From an uncultured Clostridia bacterium (GTDB lineage Bacteria > Bacillota > Clostridia > TANB77 > CAG-508): a DNA stretch of 64,000 bases. The notes beneath the pieces are model-generated. The model ran no database searches and was not told where the DNA came from. It saw nothing but the letters and a program-made list of their open reading frames with translations. Position numbers and translations under genes: made by a program. Every line of letters starts with the position of its first letter. Within the stretch, counting starts at the first letter, position 1. The DNA is taken from NCBI GenBank assembly GCA_947590905.1, contig CANQCU010000005.1, positions 1 to 64,000 of the forward strand, written 5' to 3'. Positions 51,252 to 61,296 of the stretch are shown piece by piece.

Positions 51252-52327
51252 GAGAAGGCCAAAATGATGTAATCTCAAATATGATAAAAATAGTAGCGCC
51301 AGGTACACAAATAAGAGCAGGATTAAATAATATTTTAAAAGCAAAAACAGGTGGACTAATTGTAATTGGAGATTCTAAAGAAGTATTAGATATAGTAGAT
51401 GGGCGGTTTCAAAATAGATGAAGATTATACAGCTTCAAGATTATATGAACTAGCAAAGATGGATGGCGCAATAGTTTTAAGTAGTGACTTAAAGAAAATA
51501 CTATATGCAAATGCTCAACTTATACCTTCTCCTACTATTGAAACAAAAGAAACAGGAACAAGGCATAGAGCAGCAGAAAGAACTGCTAAGCAAACAGGAG
51601 AAATAGTTATAAGCATATCACAAAGAAGAAATGTTATAACTATGTTTAAAGGAAATATTAGATATCTTTTAGAAGATACTTCAAGGGTACTTACAAAGGC
51701 TAATCAAGGAATACAAACTCTTCAAAGGTATAAAACTGTATTTGATGAAAAACTATTAACATTAAATGAATATGAATTTAACGACATAGTATCATTAGAA
51801 AATGTTATAGTAGCTATTCAAAGAGCAGAAATGGTCATGAAAATTGCAGAAATGGTACAAAGACAAATATATGAGCTTGGAGAAGAGCGGAGAGCTTGTA
51901 AAAATGCAACTAGAAGAAATTATTCGGAAGTCTTGAAAAAGAAGAATTACTTATTATTAAAGATTATATGGTTCAAGATGAGAAAAGAACAGAAGAGGAT
52001 ATATTAAAAGAAATTATATCACTTAACCAAGAAGATCTTATGATAACAGGTACAATTGCAAGAATATTAGGCTATGAAAATTTTGATAATTATGATGAAG
52101 TTGGAGTATATACTAAAGGATATAGAATATTAAATAAAATTCCAAGAATGCCAAATAATATAGTGGACAATTTAGTTAAAAACTTTAAGTCCTTCCAACA
52201 CATATTAATTGCAGATATACCAGACTTAGATAAAGTAGAAGGAATAGGTGAAATAAGGGCTAGAGCTATAAAACAATCACTGCAAAGGATGCAAGAGCAA
52301 TTTGTATTTGATAGAATGCTTATATAA
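51248..52327 (+). CDS. disA: Diadenylate cyclase DisA, three +1 CGG shifts
   Basis: 358 residues with three skips. DisA scans DNA and makes c-di-AMP. ATG 51248 overlaps the radA TGA. CGG 51404-51406 (next base T) gives [19 protein letters not shown] in one frame with the preceding LIVIGD; the active-site motifs MDGAIVLS and TRHRAAER follow. CGG 51888-51890 gives [12 protein letters not shown]; 12 codons on, CGG 51925-51927 gives [14 protein letters not shown]. The C-terminal helix-hairpin-helix [19 protein letters not shown] ends at TAA 52325-52327. radA-disA adjacency is conserved in Firmicutes. Confidence 0.96.
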
Positions 52328-52372
52328 AACAAATATAAATGTGCTTATAGAAAACAAATGAGGTGATAATTA

Positions 52373-52862
52373 ATGAAAAAAGAAAAAGGAATTACATTAT
52401 TAGTACTGATAATTACAGTAGTAGTTATGATTATATTGATATCTGCTACGGTATATTATGGAGCTAGTTCTACAGAAACAATAAGACTAGAAAATTTTAG
52501 CTATGAGTTACAACAGATTCAGTCACAAGTAGATGTAGATTATGAAAAAATCAAAGCAGGAGATATTAAATATATAACACTTCGGAGAAGAATTCACAAA
52601 TGCACCACAAGAGGCAGTAAACACATTAGAAAAAGTTAGAGCTATAAATTATAATAATATGTCTCAAGCTCAAAGAGAACAATATTATCAAGGAAGTAAT
52701 ACAACTTATAGGTATTTTAGTGAAGAAGAAGTTAAATCAACTTTTAACATATCAAGCAATCCAGGAGCTGTTATAATAAACTTTAAGACGAGAGATGTAA
52801 TTAGTGTAAATGGCTTTAAGTTCGACGGAAGAACTTTTTATACATTAAATGATTTACGATAA
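52373..52862 (+). CDS. Type IV pilin-like protein, one +1 CGG shift
   Basis: 162 residues when C52583 of CGG 52583-52585 is skipped. The N-terminus has the class III/type IV prepilin pattern KEKG-ITLLVLIITVVVMIIL: basic leader, Gly at the cut site, then one long helix; the usual Glu5 is not obvious. After the skip the frame reads LGEEFTNAPQEAVN and a C-terminal strand domain ending at TAA 52860-52862. It may be a pseudopilin of an assembly machine that lies elsewhere. Good AGGTGA ribosome-binding site. It sits between disA and a cyclophilin. Confidence 0.82.
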
Positions 52863-52889
52863 TTAAGAAATTAAGAAAGGAAGATTAAA

Positions 52890-53681
52890 ATGAACAAAAA
52901 GATTTTAGCAATTATAATTGCAATTACATTAGTAGTAATACTAATAGGAACAGTATGCTATGGAGTAGTAAAAAAAGAAATTACAAAGATAGAAAATCCA
53001 ATAGCAACAATAACAATAGAAGGATATGAAACACCAATAATAGTAGAATTATATCCAGAATATGCACCAAATACAGTAACTAACTTTATAAAACTTGCAA
53101 ACAATGGATTCTATAATGGATTAAAAATACACAGAGTAGAGGACTATGTAATACAAGGAGGAGATCCAAATGGTAATGGATCAGGAGGACCAACTTTAAG
53201 TTCAATAGATAGTTCTATCGAAAAAGGATCAGATGCAGATAAACAATATTCAATCAATGGAGAATTCTCAGATAATGGCTATGATAAAAACACTTTAGCA
53301 CACGAAAAAGGTGTTATTTCTATGGCAAGAAACGATTATGGATCAGCATCAGATAGCCTTACAGATGAAGGATACAATTCAGCTGGAAGTCAATTCTTTA
53401 TTTGTTTAAAATATATGCCATATTTTAATGGAAAATACTCAGCATTTGGAAGAGTAACAAGTGGTATGGAAACAGTAGATGCTATTTCACAGGTAGAATT
53501 AAAAGTTGAAAAAGATGAAGAAACAGGTACAGAAACACAAACTTCAGAACCTAAGGATGATATAATAATTACTAGCATAACAGTAGATACAAAAGGAGTA
53601 GATTATGGAATGCCAAAAGTACATGAGGCATTTGATTATACTAGTTGGTATTTACAAAGACTTTATGGTACACAAAGCTAG
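52890..53681 (+). CDS. Membrane-anchored cyclophilin-type peptidyl-prolyl isomerase
   Basis: 263 residues. N-terminal membrane helix (about 4-26), then a cyclophilin domain: VELYPEYAPNTVTNFI, YNGLKIHRVEDYVIQGGDPNG, SMARNDYGSASDS, SQFFICL, YFNGKYSAFGRV. The enzyme isomerises proline bonds, here probably outside the membrane. An insertion (SSIEKGSDADKQYSINGEF) lies in the middle. AGAAAGGAAG precedes ATG. Intact. Confidence 0.92.
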   Translation: MNKKILAIIIAITLVVILIGTVCYGVVKKEITKIENPIATITIEGYETPIIVELYPEYAPNTVTNFIKLANNGFYNGLKIHRVEDYVIQGGDPNGNGSGGPTLSSIDSSIEKGSDADKQYSINGEFSDNGYDKNTLAHEKGVISMARNDYGSASDSLTDEGYNSAGSQFFICLKYMPYFNGKYSAFGRVTSGMETVDAISQVELKVEKDEETGTETQTSEPKDDIIITSITVDTKGVDYGMPKVHEAFDYTSWYLQRLYGTQS

Positions 53682-53703
53682 AAGTTTAAAATATAATAAA
53701 ATG

Positions 53704-53808
53704 GGATAAAGCGTTTCGGCGCTTGCCCTTTAAGCTTTCTCGCCTTTAGGCTCGAAACTTAAATCGGGCACGAACAAAGAGCGCCTAGGCGCTTTTTTAT
53801 CCTTTATA
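53704..53808 (+). other. Structured intergenic element with nested hairpins
   Basis: An outer stem pairs GGATAAA-GCG (53704 on) with CGC-TTTTTTATCC (ends about 53802). Inside are a nested stem (GCCC...GGGC, TAAG...CTTA, TTTC-TC-GCC with GGC-TC-GAAA) and a palindrome GAGCGCC-TA-GGCGCTT. The element is much richer in GC than its surroundings. The last hairpin plus T run would terminate transcription of the cyclophilin gene. Confidence 0.65.
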
Positions 53809-53873
53809 ATGGACTTTAGTGATTTCTAAATAAATAAAAAAACAAAATCCCTCTTTAAGGAGAAACTAAGCAA

Positions 53874-55626
53874 ATGATGGAAAAAATAAATATAAAGATA
53901 TTAGCAATAGTACTTATAGTAATAATATTAATTGGTGTTGGAGCCTTTACAATATTTAAACTAACAAGCACAGACAAAGATAAAAACTACGAGTTAGAAT
54001 TAATAGAAGAAGCAAATTGCAAATATTTTACTGTAGTTTCAGATGGAAAGTATGGAGTAATAGATACATCAGGAAAATTAATTATAGAAAACATATATTC
54101 AAATGTTATAGTACCAAATCCAACAAAAGCTGTATTTATAGCAACAAAAGAGGATGGAAGTAATGTAGTTTTAAATGAAAATGCAGAAGAAATATTAAAT
54201 GAATATAATAATGTTTCTGCAATAAGACTAAACGAAATATTAACTAATTTTCCATATGAAAAGAGCGTATTAAAATACGAAGAAAATCGGAAAATTTGGT
54301 TTAATAGATTTTTCAGGTAATAAAATAACAAATGCAGTATATGAAGAAATATCATCAGTAAAATATAAGGAAGGTGAAATATACGCCAAAAAAGACGGAA
54401 AATATGGAGTATTAAACAACAAAGGAGTAGAGCTAGTACCTTTTAAATATGACCAAATCGAGGCAGATAAATACTATGATCAAAATTACGAAAAGTCTGG
54501 ATATATAGTAAGAGTAAAAGGAAAAGATGGATATAGTTATGGCTATATAAATAATAAATGGGAAACTGTTTTAGAACCAGAATATACAGATATAAGTAGA
54601 ATATTAGATATAAATAGTAAAGATGTATATCTAATTGTGGCAAAAGATGGAAGATATGGTGTTACAAAAAATAAAGAAGTTGAGATAAACTTTGAATATC
54701 AATCAATAATATATAATAGAGATGTAGAAGTTTATCTAGTACAAAAAAATGGACAATATGGAGTATTAAATAGAAATGGTAAAACTATAATAGAAGAACA
54801 ATATAAAGATATACATTTTAATGGACTATATATAGTTTGTACTTCATATACAGGAGAAGTTTATTTTAATAAAAAAGGTGAAAAGATAGAAAATGGAACA
54901 ACAACTTTGATAGAAGTTCCAAGTCAGGATGTGTCTATAATATCTAATACAGATAGTATGTATGGAATAATAGGCGAAGATGGAGAAGAAATTGTAAAAC
55001 CTGAGTACAGATATATTGAATATGCTTTCGATAATTGCTTTATTGGATATAAAAATGGTAGGGGACTGGGTGCAATAGATAAAAACGGAAATACATTAAT
55101 TGATTTTGAATATGATGTACTAAATAAAATCGGAGACTATAAGCTTTTAAGAGCATTGGATATAGATGAAAAAAGAATAGATATATATAATTCTAAGATG
55201 GAAAAAATATTATCAGTAAAAAATGCTAATGTAGAAGATACAGGAGAATATATAACAATATATGGTGATGAACTATCTTGCTTTATTACACCAGAAGGAG
55301 AAGTAAAAAACTCTAAAGAAGTATTAACATATAATAGACTATTTGCAATATATGAAAATGGAAAATGGGGCTTTGAAAATAAAGAAGGAGAAAAAGTAGT
55401 TCCTTGCGAATACGAATATGTAACAGAATTAAATAATTTTGGATTTGCAGGAGTAAAGAAAAACGGAAAATGGGGAGTAATAGATGACGAAGGAAATGTG
55501 GTTTGTGAAACTAAATATGATTTTGGAGAAGAGATAAGAAATCCATATTTCCTAGGAAAATATTATAAGACATACACAGACTATGATGAAATGTATTATT
55601 CAGATCAAATGATAAATGAAAAGTAA
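53874..55626 (+). CDS. Second membrane-anchored WG-repeat protein, one +1 CGG shift
   Basis: 583 residues when C54288 of CGG 54288-54290 is skipped. N-terminal helix (about 8-27), then WG repeats: DGKYGVID, (shift) NGKFGLIDFSGN, DGKYGVLN, NGQYGVLN, NGKWGFEN and NGKWGVIDDEGN. The shift falls exactly inside a repeat, giving NGKFGLID from NG at the GGA codon. Related to the protein at 862. ATGATG after AAGGAG; terminator after the stop. Confidence 0.9.
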
Positions 55627-55633
55627 ATATAAA

Positions 55634-55668
55634 AATACTCTAGTCTTAAAAATTAGAGTATTTTTTGT
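55634..55668 (+). terminator. Terminator after the second WG gene
   Basis: AATACTCTA pairs with TAGAGTATT, followed by TTTTTG. Confidence 0.88.
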
Positions 55669-55835
55669 TATTTTAATGAAATATATACTATTTTAATGAA
55701 AAATCGTCAAGTAAAAGGTTAAATGCAATTCTGTAAAGTAAATGCAATTTGTACGATTAACTGTATGTAGAAAAGCAATATTTTCAATAAAAAATTGTAT
55801 AAAAACTAAGAATTTTGTATACATAAAAATAAAAG

Positions 55836-55846
55836 TATGATATAAT
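55836..55846 (+). promoter_or_regulatory. Extended -10 of purL
   Basis: TATGATATAAT with TATAAT at 55841-55846. The 309-base gap 55627-55935 holds only the previous terminator and this promoter; I see no purine riboswitch. Confidence 0.5.
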
Positions 55847-55935
55847 ATTTTAGGTCATTATGATAATTATTAAAAGCAAAATTAAATATTTTGTTTTTAA
55901 ATAAGGATTTAATAAAAAATCAAATGGAGGTTGTT

Positions 55936-58900
55936 ATGGTAAGAAGAATTTTTGTACAAAAAAAAGAAGGATATGATGTAGAAGCAAAAGGAGTACTTGC
56001 AGATTTAAGAGATAACTTACAAATGTCTAATTTAGAGGATGTAATAATACTTAATAGATATGATGTAGAAGGAATAAGTGATAAGGTTTTTGAAGAAGCA
56101 AAAAATACAATTTTTTCAGAACCACAAGTTGATATATGCTATGAAGAGGAATATAAAGTAGATCCTGAGGATAACATATTCGGTGTAGAATTCTTACCAG
56201 GACAATTTGATCAAAGAGCAAATTCACTTTCAGAATGTTTACAAATAATAACAGGAGGAGAAAGAATACCTGCTAAGTCAGCTAAAATATATGTACTAAA
56301 AGGAAAATTGACTAAGGAAGAAGTACAAAAAATAAAATCATATTTGATAAATTCTGTAGATTCAAGAGAATGTTCACTTGAAAAGCTAGAAACTGTAAAA
56401 GACAAAATGCAAGAGCCAGAAGATATAAAAATAGTTACTGGGTTTACAAAAATGACAGATGAAAACGTAAAAGAATTTTATGAAAAATATGGTTTTGCAA
56501 TGGATATAGAAGACCTTAAATTCTGCCAAAGATATTTTAGAGATGAAGAAAAAAGAGACCCTACAATGACAGAAATGAAAATGATAGATACATATTGGTC
56601 AGACCACTGCAGACACACAACCTTTATGACAAAATTTGAAGTGATAGATATAAAATGGGATTTACTTGAAAAAGTATTTGAGGATTACAAAAAATCAAGA
56701 GCATATGTTTATGATAACAAAAAAGCAAAAGATATATGCCTAATGGACATTGCAACAATAGCAGTTAAAGATTTAAAGAAAAAAGGTTTATTAAAAGATT
56801 TAGACGAATCAGAAGAAATAAATGCTTGTAGTATAAAAGCAAACATATTAGTAGATGGAAAAGAAGAAGAATATTTAATAATGTTCAAGAATGAAACACA
56901 TAACCATCCAACAGAGATAGAGCCATTTGGTGGTGCTGCAACTTGCCTTGGAGGAGCAATAAGAGACCCACTTTCAGGAAGAGTATATGTATATCAAGCA
57001 ATGAGAGTAACAGGATGTGGAGACCCAAGAAAGAGCGTTGCAGAAACACTTCCTAACAAATTACCACAAAGAAAACTAACAAATGAAGCAGCAAGAGGTT
57101 ATAGCTCATATGGTAATCAAATAGGACTTGCAACAGGTGAAGTAACAGAAATATATCACTCAGGATATGTTGCAAAACGTCTAGAAATAGGAGCATTAGT
57201 TGGAGCAGCACCTGCAAAAAACGTAGTTAGAGAAAGACCAGTTCCTGGAGATATAGTAATACTTCTAGGAGGAAGAACAGGTAGAGATGGTTGTGGAGGA
57301 GCAACAGGATCATCAAAAGCACATAATAGTTCTTCACTTACAACATGTGGCGCAGAAGTTCAAAAAGGAAATGCACCAGAAGAAAGAAAAATTCAAAGAT
57401 TATTTAGAAATAGTGAAGTCACAAGATTAATAAAAAGATGCAATGACTTTGGAGCAGGAGGAGTATCAGTTGCAATAGGAGAGCTTGCAGATGGACTTGA
57501 TATAGATTTAGACAAAGTTCCAAAGAAATACGAAGGACTTGACGGAACAGAGCTTGCAATATCAGAATCACAAGAAAGAATGGCAGTTGTTGTTGCAAAA
57601 GAAAATGCAGAAAAATTTATGAAATTAGCAGAAAAAGAAAATTTGGAAACAACAATAGTTGCAGAAGTTAAAGAAGAACCAAGAGTTAAAATGTATTGGA
57701 GAGGAAAACTTATAGTTGATATAAGCCGTGATTTCCTAAATACAAACGGAGACGTAAAAAAGAGTAATGTAACTGTAGAAAAACCAGACTATGCAAATAG
57801 CTATTTTGATAAAAAAACAGAAATAAAAGATATAGAAAAAACATGGAAAGAAACTTTACAAGATTTAAATTCATGTTCACAAAAAGGACTAGTAGAAAGA
57901 TTCGATAGTTCAATTGGAGCAGGAACAGTACTAATGCCATATGGTGGAAAATATCAACTTTCACCACAAGAAGGAATGTGTGCAAGAATTCCTACATTAA
58001 AAGGATATACAAATACAGGAACAATTATGACATTTGGATATAACCCAGAAATAGCAGTTTGGAGCCCATTCCATGGAGCAGTTTATGCAATCGTTGAATC
58101 AATAACAAAATATGTAGCAATAGGTGGAGACTACAAAAAAGCTTGGCTTACACTTCAAGAATTTTTCGAGAGACTTAGAGAAGACAGCTTAAGATGGGGA
58201 AAACCATTTTCAGCACTACTTGGAGCATATTATGCACAAGAAAAACTAGGAATAGCAGCAATAGGAGGAAAAGATAGTATGTCAGGATCATATAATGAAC
58301 TTGATGTACCACCAACACTTGTTTCTTTCTGTGTAGGAACAGTAGATACAAACTCTGTTACATCAACAGAGTTTAAAAAGAAAAATTCAAAAGTAGTAAT
58401 ATTAAAAACAAAAATGGATAAAGATTTACTTCCAGATTTTGAAGACTTAAAAGAAAATTACGAAATTATACATAAATTAATATTAGATAAAAAAGTGCTT
58501 TCTGCTTCAACAGTAAGAAATGGAGGAATAGCAGATAGCATAAGCAAGATGTGCTTTGGAAACAAAATAGGATTTAAATTTGAAAAAGAAGAAAACTCAT
58601 TTAAGCCAATGTATGGAAGTTTTATACTAGAACTTTCAGAAGATATAGAAGTTCCAAAGGCAGAAGTCTTAGGAAGAACAATTAAAGAAGAAAAAATAAA
58701 AATAGGAAATGTAGAATTAGATTTAGACGAACTAATAAGCTTATGGGAAAAACCATTAGAAAAAGTATTCCCAACAAAAGCAAAAGAAATAAAAGAAGAA
58801 TGCAAGAATATCTTAAGTGATAAAAAATGCACAATAGTAGCAAAATCAAAATTTGCAAAACCTAGAATATTTATACCAGTTTTCCCAGGAACAAACTGTG

Positions 58901-59658
58901 AATATGATTTAAGTAAGGCTTTCGAAGATGCAGGAGGAGTTCCAAATGTAGAAATATTTAAAAACTTAAAGGCACATGACATAGAGGACTCAATAAATGC
59001 TTTTGCAAAACAAATAGAAGAAGCACAAATAATAATGATACCAGGTGGATTTAGTGCAGGAGATGAGCCTGATGGATCAGGAAAATTCATAGCTTCTGTA
59101 TTTAGGAATCCAAAACTAAAAGAATTAATACATAAGCATTTGAAAGAAAAAGACGGCTTAATGTTAGGTATATGTAATGGATTCCAAGCATTAGTCAAAT
59201 TAGGACTATTGCCTTATGGTGAAATTTTAGACATGACAGACAAAATGCCTACACTTACATTTAATAGTATAGCAAGACACCAATCAATGATGACAACGAC
59301 AAAGGTAACATCAAAATTATCTCCTTGGTTTAATAAAGTAGAACTTGGAGAAGAATTTGTAATACCAATATCACACGGAGAAGGAAGATTTGTTGCAAGT
59401 GATGAAGTATTAAAAGAATTAGAAGAAAATGGACAAATAGCAACACAGTATGTTGATTTAAATGGAAATGCAACATATGACATAAGATATAATCCTAATG
59501 GATCAAAACTTGCGATAGAAGGAATAACAAGTAAAGATGGTAGAATACTTGGAAAGATGGGACACTCAGAAAGAAGCTATACAGGAATAATAAAGAATAT
59601 TCCAGGAAATCCAGATCAAAAGCTATTTGAGTCAGGTGTAGACTATTATAGAGTTTAA
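55936..59658 (+). CDS. purL: Phosphoribosylformylglycinamidine synthase, single-chain form
   Basis: 1240 residues. It makes FGAM from FGAR, glutamine and ATP in purine synthesis. Residues 1-970 form the PurS-like/PurL portion (SDHCRHTTFMTKFEV, KNETHNHPTEIEPFGGAATC, GGKDSMSGSYNE). The last 270 residues are the glutamine amidotransferase: FPGTNCEYDLSKAFEDAGG, GGFSAGDEPDGSG, catalytic Cys in LGICNGFQALVK, SHGEG. I chose ATG 55936, preceded by GGAGG; the TTG-type upstream frame is not needed. No in-frame CGG in 1240 codons. Confidence 0.96.
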   Translation: MVRRIFVQKKEGYDVEAKGVLADLRDNLQMSNLEDVIILNRYDVEGISDKVFEEAKNTIFSEPQVDICYEEEYKVDPEDNIFGVEFLPGQFDQRANSLSECLQIITGGERIPAKSAKIYVLKGKLTKEEVQKIKSYLINSVDSRECSLEKLETVKDKMQEPEDIKIVTGFTKMTDENVKEFYEKYGFAMDIEDLKFCQRYFRDEEKRDPTMTEMKMIDTYWSDHCRHTTFMTKFEVIDIKWDLLEKVFEDYKKSRAYVYDNKKAKDICLMDIATIAVKDLKKKGLLKDLDESEEINACSIKANILVDGKEEEYLIMFKNETHNHPTEIEPFGGAATCLGGAIRDPLSGRVYVYQAMRVTGCGDPRKSVAETLPNKLPQRKLTNEAARGYSSYGNQIGLATGEVTEIYHSGYVAKRLEIGALVGAAPAKNVVRERPVPGDIVILLGGRTGRDGCGGATGSSKAHNSSSLTTCGAEVQKGNAPEERKIQRLFRNSEVTRLIKRCNDFGAGGVSVAIGELADGLDIDLDKVPKKYEGLDGTELAISESQERMAVVVAKENAEKFMKLAEKENLETTIVAEVKEEPRVKMYWRGKLIVDISRDFLNTNGDVKKSNVTVEKPDYANSYFDKKTEIKDIEKTWKETLQDLNSCSQKGLVERFDSSIGAGTVLMPYGGKYQLSPQEGMCARIPTLKGYTNTGTIMTFGYNPEIAVWSPFHGAVYAIVESITKYVAIGGDYKKAWLTLQEFFERLREDSLRWGKPFSALLGAYYAQEKLGIAAIGGKDSMSGSYNELDVPPTLVSFCVGTVDTNSVTSTEFKKKNSKVVILKTKMDKDLLPDFEDLKENYEIIHKLILDKKVLSASTVRNGGIADSISKMCFGNKIGFKFEKEENSFKPMYGSFILELSEDIEVPKAEVLGRTIKEEKIKIGNVELDLDELISLWEKPLEKVFPTKAKEIKEECKNILSDKKCTIVAKSKFAKPRIFIPVFPGTNCEYDLSKAFEDAGGVPNVEIFKNLKAHDIEDSINAFAKQIEEAQIIMIPGGFSAGDEPDGSGKFIASVFRNPKLKELIHKHLKEKDGLMLGICNGFQALVKLGLLPYGEILDMTDKMPTLTFNSIARHQSMMTTTKVTSKLSPWFNKVELGEEFVIPISHGEGRFVASDEVLKELEENGQIATQYVDLNGNATYDIRYNPNGSKLAIEGITSKDGRILGKMGHSERSYTGIIKNIPGNPDQKLFESGVDYYRV

Positions 59659-59670
59659 AAATTTGAAAAT

Positions 59671-59745
59671 AATCTAAGTTAATGTTGTACTAATAAAAGA
59701 TAGTAATTATTTGTATAACTTTAACTTAGATTAATTATTATTTGT
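59671..59745 (+). terminator. Long-loop terminator-like hairpin after purL
   Basis: AATCTAAGTTAA (59671-59682) pairs perfectly with TTAACTTAGATT (59721-59732), with a 38-base loop, then a T-rich tract. Confidence 0.55.
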
Positions 59746-59800
59746 TATTTAAAATTAAAAAAATAATAAGAAGAACAATAATAAAGGAACTAAAATAGAA

Positions 59801-60460
59801 ATGAGAATTAGATACAAAAAATGGGCAAGACCAGAACTTGAAGCATGCAAATTTTATGTAGATATTCCAGAAGAGCTAAAAGGAAAATGGCATGATTCAT
59901 TTAAAGAAAAAAGAAAAATACATATGGAGCTAGGTTGTGGTAAAGGTGCATTTATTGCAGCCTTAGCTTCATCTAATCTAAACATTAACTATATTGCAGT
60001 TGATATGGTAGATGCAATGCTTGGACTTAGTAAAAGAAATATAGAAAAAGCTTATCAAGACTTAGGAATAGAACCAGAAAATATAATTTTAACAAGGCAT
60101 GATATTGAAAGAATATTACTATTTATGTCAGAAGAAGATGTAGTAGATAGAATATATATAAATTTCTGCAATCCATGGCCAAAGGCTAAACATAAAAAGA
60201 AAAGACTAACACATACGAAACAGCTTATGCTATATAGAACTTTCCTAAAAGATGGTGGAGAAATATATTTCAAAACAGATGATGACGGACTATTTAATGA
60301 AAGCTTTAGATATTTTGAAGAAGCAGGTTTTGAAGTAATCTCTAAAACATACGATTTACATGCAGAAAATATATTTGATGTAAATATAGAAACAGAACAT
60401 GAGAAAATGTATACAGAGGAAGGAAAAAAGATAAAAGCATTAATTGCAGTTAAGAGGTAA
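59801..60460 (+). CDS. trmB: tRNA (guanine-46-N7)-methyltransferase
   Basis: 219 residues. SAM site HMELGCGKGAFI, IYINFCNPWPKAKHKKKRLTH and FKTDDDGLF are TrmB signatures. The family methylates G46 of tRNA. Start ATG at 59801 with weak upstream GGAACT. Ends 23 bases before repeat copy C. Confidence 0.94.
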   Translation: MRIRYKKWARPELEACKFYVDIPEELKGKWHDSFKEKRKIHMELGCGKGAFIAALASSNLNINYIAVDMVDAMLGLSKRNIEKAYQDLGIEPENIILTRHDIERILLFMSEEDVVDRIYINFCNPWPKAKHKKKRLTHTKQLMLYRTFLKDGGEIYFKTDDDGLFNESFRYFEEAGFEVISKTYDLHAENIFDVNIETEHEKMYTEEGKKIKALIAVKR

Positions 60461-60483
60461 AAGATTATAATTTATAGAAGAAT

Positions 60484-60632
60484 AATAATGTAAATAATTT
60501 AATATTTATAAAGCTGCGTAAGCGATCAAACGTAGCGAAGCGAAGTGCGAAGTGGAGCAATCTACATATAAATTTTTTGATTTGTAGATTGCGACAGCAA
60601 AGCTTAATAAATATTAAATTATTTACATTATT
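60484..60632 (+). repeat. Intergenic hairpin repeat, copy C
   Basis: Core GCGTAAGCGATCAAACGTAG to GCGACAGCAA, with 32-base arms (60484-60515 with 60601-60632) inverse to each other except for one mismatch. Inner stem GCAATCTACA/TGTAGATTGC perfect. It lies between trmB and the rplU promoter. Confidence 0.87.
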
Positions 60633-60682
60633 AAGCAATAATTAAATTTAATAAATACTTTTAATAAAATCTCACCTAACTG

Positions 60683-60711
60683 TTGACATTTATGTAATAT
60701 TATGCTAAAAT
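60683..60711 (+). promoter_or_regulatory. rplU promoter
   Basis: TTGACA at 60683-60688, 17 bases, TAAAAT at 60706-60711 with TGC extended -10. Confidence 0.7.
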
Positions 60712-60808
60712 ATTAAACTGTAACCGCATAAGTCAAGGTACATAAAGCCCAATTAAGTTTGGGTACCTATATTTTAAGGTTAGCGAGTATACGAAAAAGG
60801 GAGGTGCT
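60712..60808 (+). ncRNA. Candidate L21 leader upstream of rplU
   Basis: The transcript leader contains GCCCAA/TTGGGT pairing (AGCCCAATTAAGTTTGGGTA) and AACCGC...AAGGTT...GCGAG blocks directly before the ribosome-binding site of rplU, the position and style of the Firmicute L21 leader. Identity inferred from context. Confidence 0.5.
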
Positions 60809-60814
60809 TTCATA

Positions 60815-61255
60815 ATGTACGCTATAATCGAAACTTGTGGAAAGCAATACAAAGTATCTGAAGGAGATGTAGTATTCTTCGAAAAATTAGATGCTGAAGA
60901 AGGAAAAAAAGTTAAATTTGATAACGTAATCCTTGTATCAGATAATGGAAAAGTAGAAGTTGGAACTCCTTATGTTAAAGGTGCTAAAGTTGAAGGAAAA
61001 GTAATTGCACATGGTAAAGGCAAAAAAATAGTTGTTTTCAAATATAAAGCTAAAAAGAATTATAGAAGAAAACAAGGACACAGACAACCATACACAAAAG
61101 TAGAAATTACATCTGTAAAAGTAGGAGCTGAGAAAAAAGAAACAGAAAGCAAAGTAGAAGCTAAAACAGAGACAAAAACATCAGCTAAAGCAGAAACTAA
61201 GACAGCAGAGAAAAAACCAGCTGAAAAGAAAACAGCTACAAAAAAAGAAGAATAA
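60815..61255 (+). CDS. rplU: 50S ribosomal protein L21 with Lys/Glu/Thr tail
   Basis: 146 residues; the first 103 are standard L21 ([38 protein letters not shown]). The last 40 are a low-complexity tail of Lys, Glu, Ala and Thr. GGGAGGTG precedes ATG. It is followed directly by rpmA; the Prp protease gene usually between them is absent. Confidence 0.95.
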   Translation: MYAIIETCGKQYKVSEGDVVFFEKLDAEEGKKVKFDNVILVSDNGKVEVGTPYVKGAKVEGKVIAHGKGKKIVVFKYKAKKNYRRKQGHRQPYTKVEITSVKVGAEKKETESKVEAKTETKTSAKAETKTAEKKPAEKKTATKKEE

Positions 61256-61296
61256 TTTCTAATAACATATAAAACTTTAGAAAGGAGAGATTTGCC

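Noticed and set aside
55627-55935. Purine riboswitch upstream of purL
   Set aside because: No three-way junction consensus could be found; only a terminator and an extended -10 are visible.
58458-59198. 246-residue open frame antisense to purL, and a 193-residue one antisense to valS at 34573-35154
   Set aside because: They lie wholly inside strongly conserved genes on the other strand and arise from A-rich codon use, with Leu/Phe/Ser-rich shadow composition.
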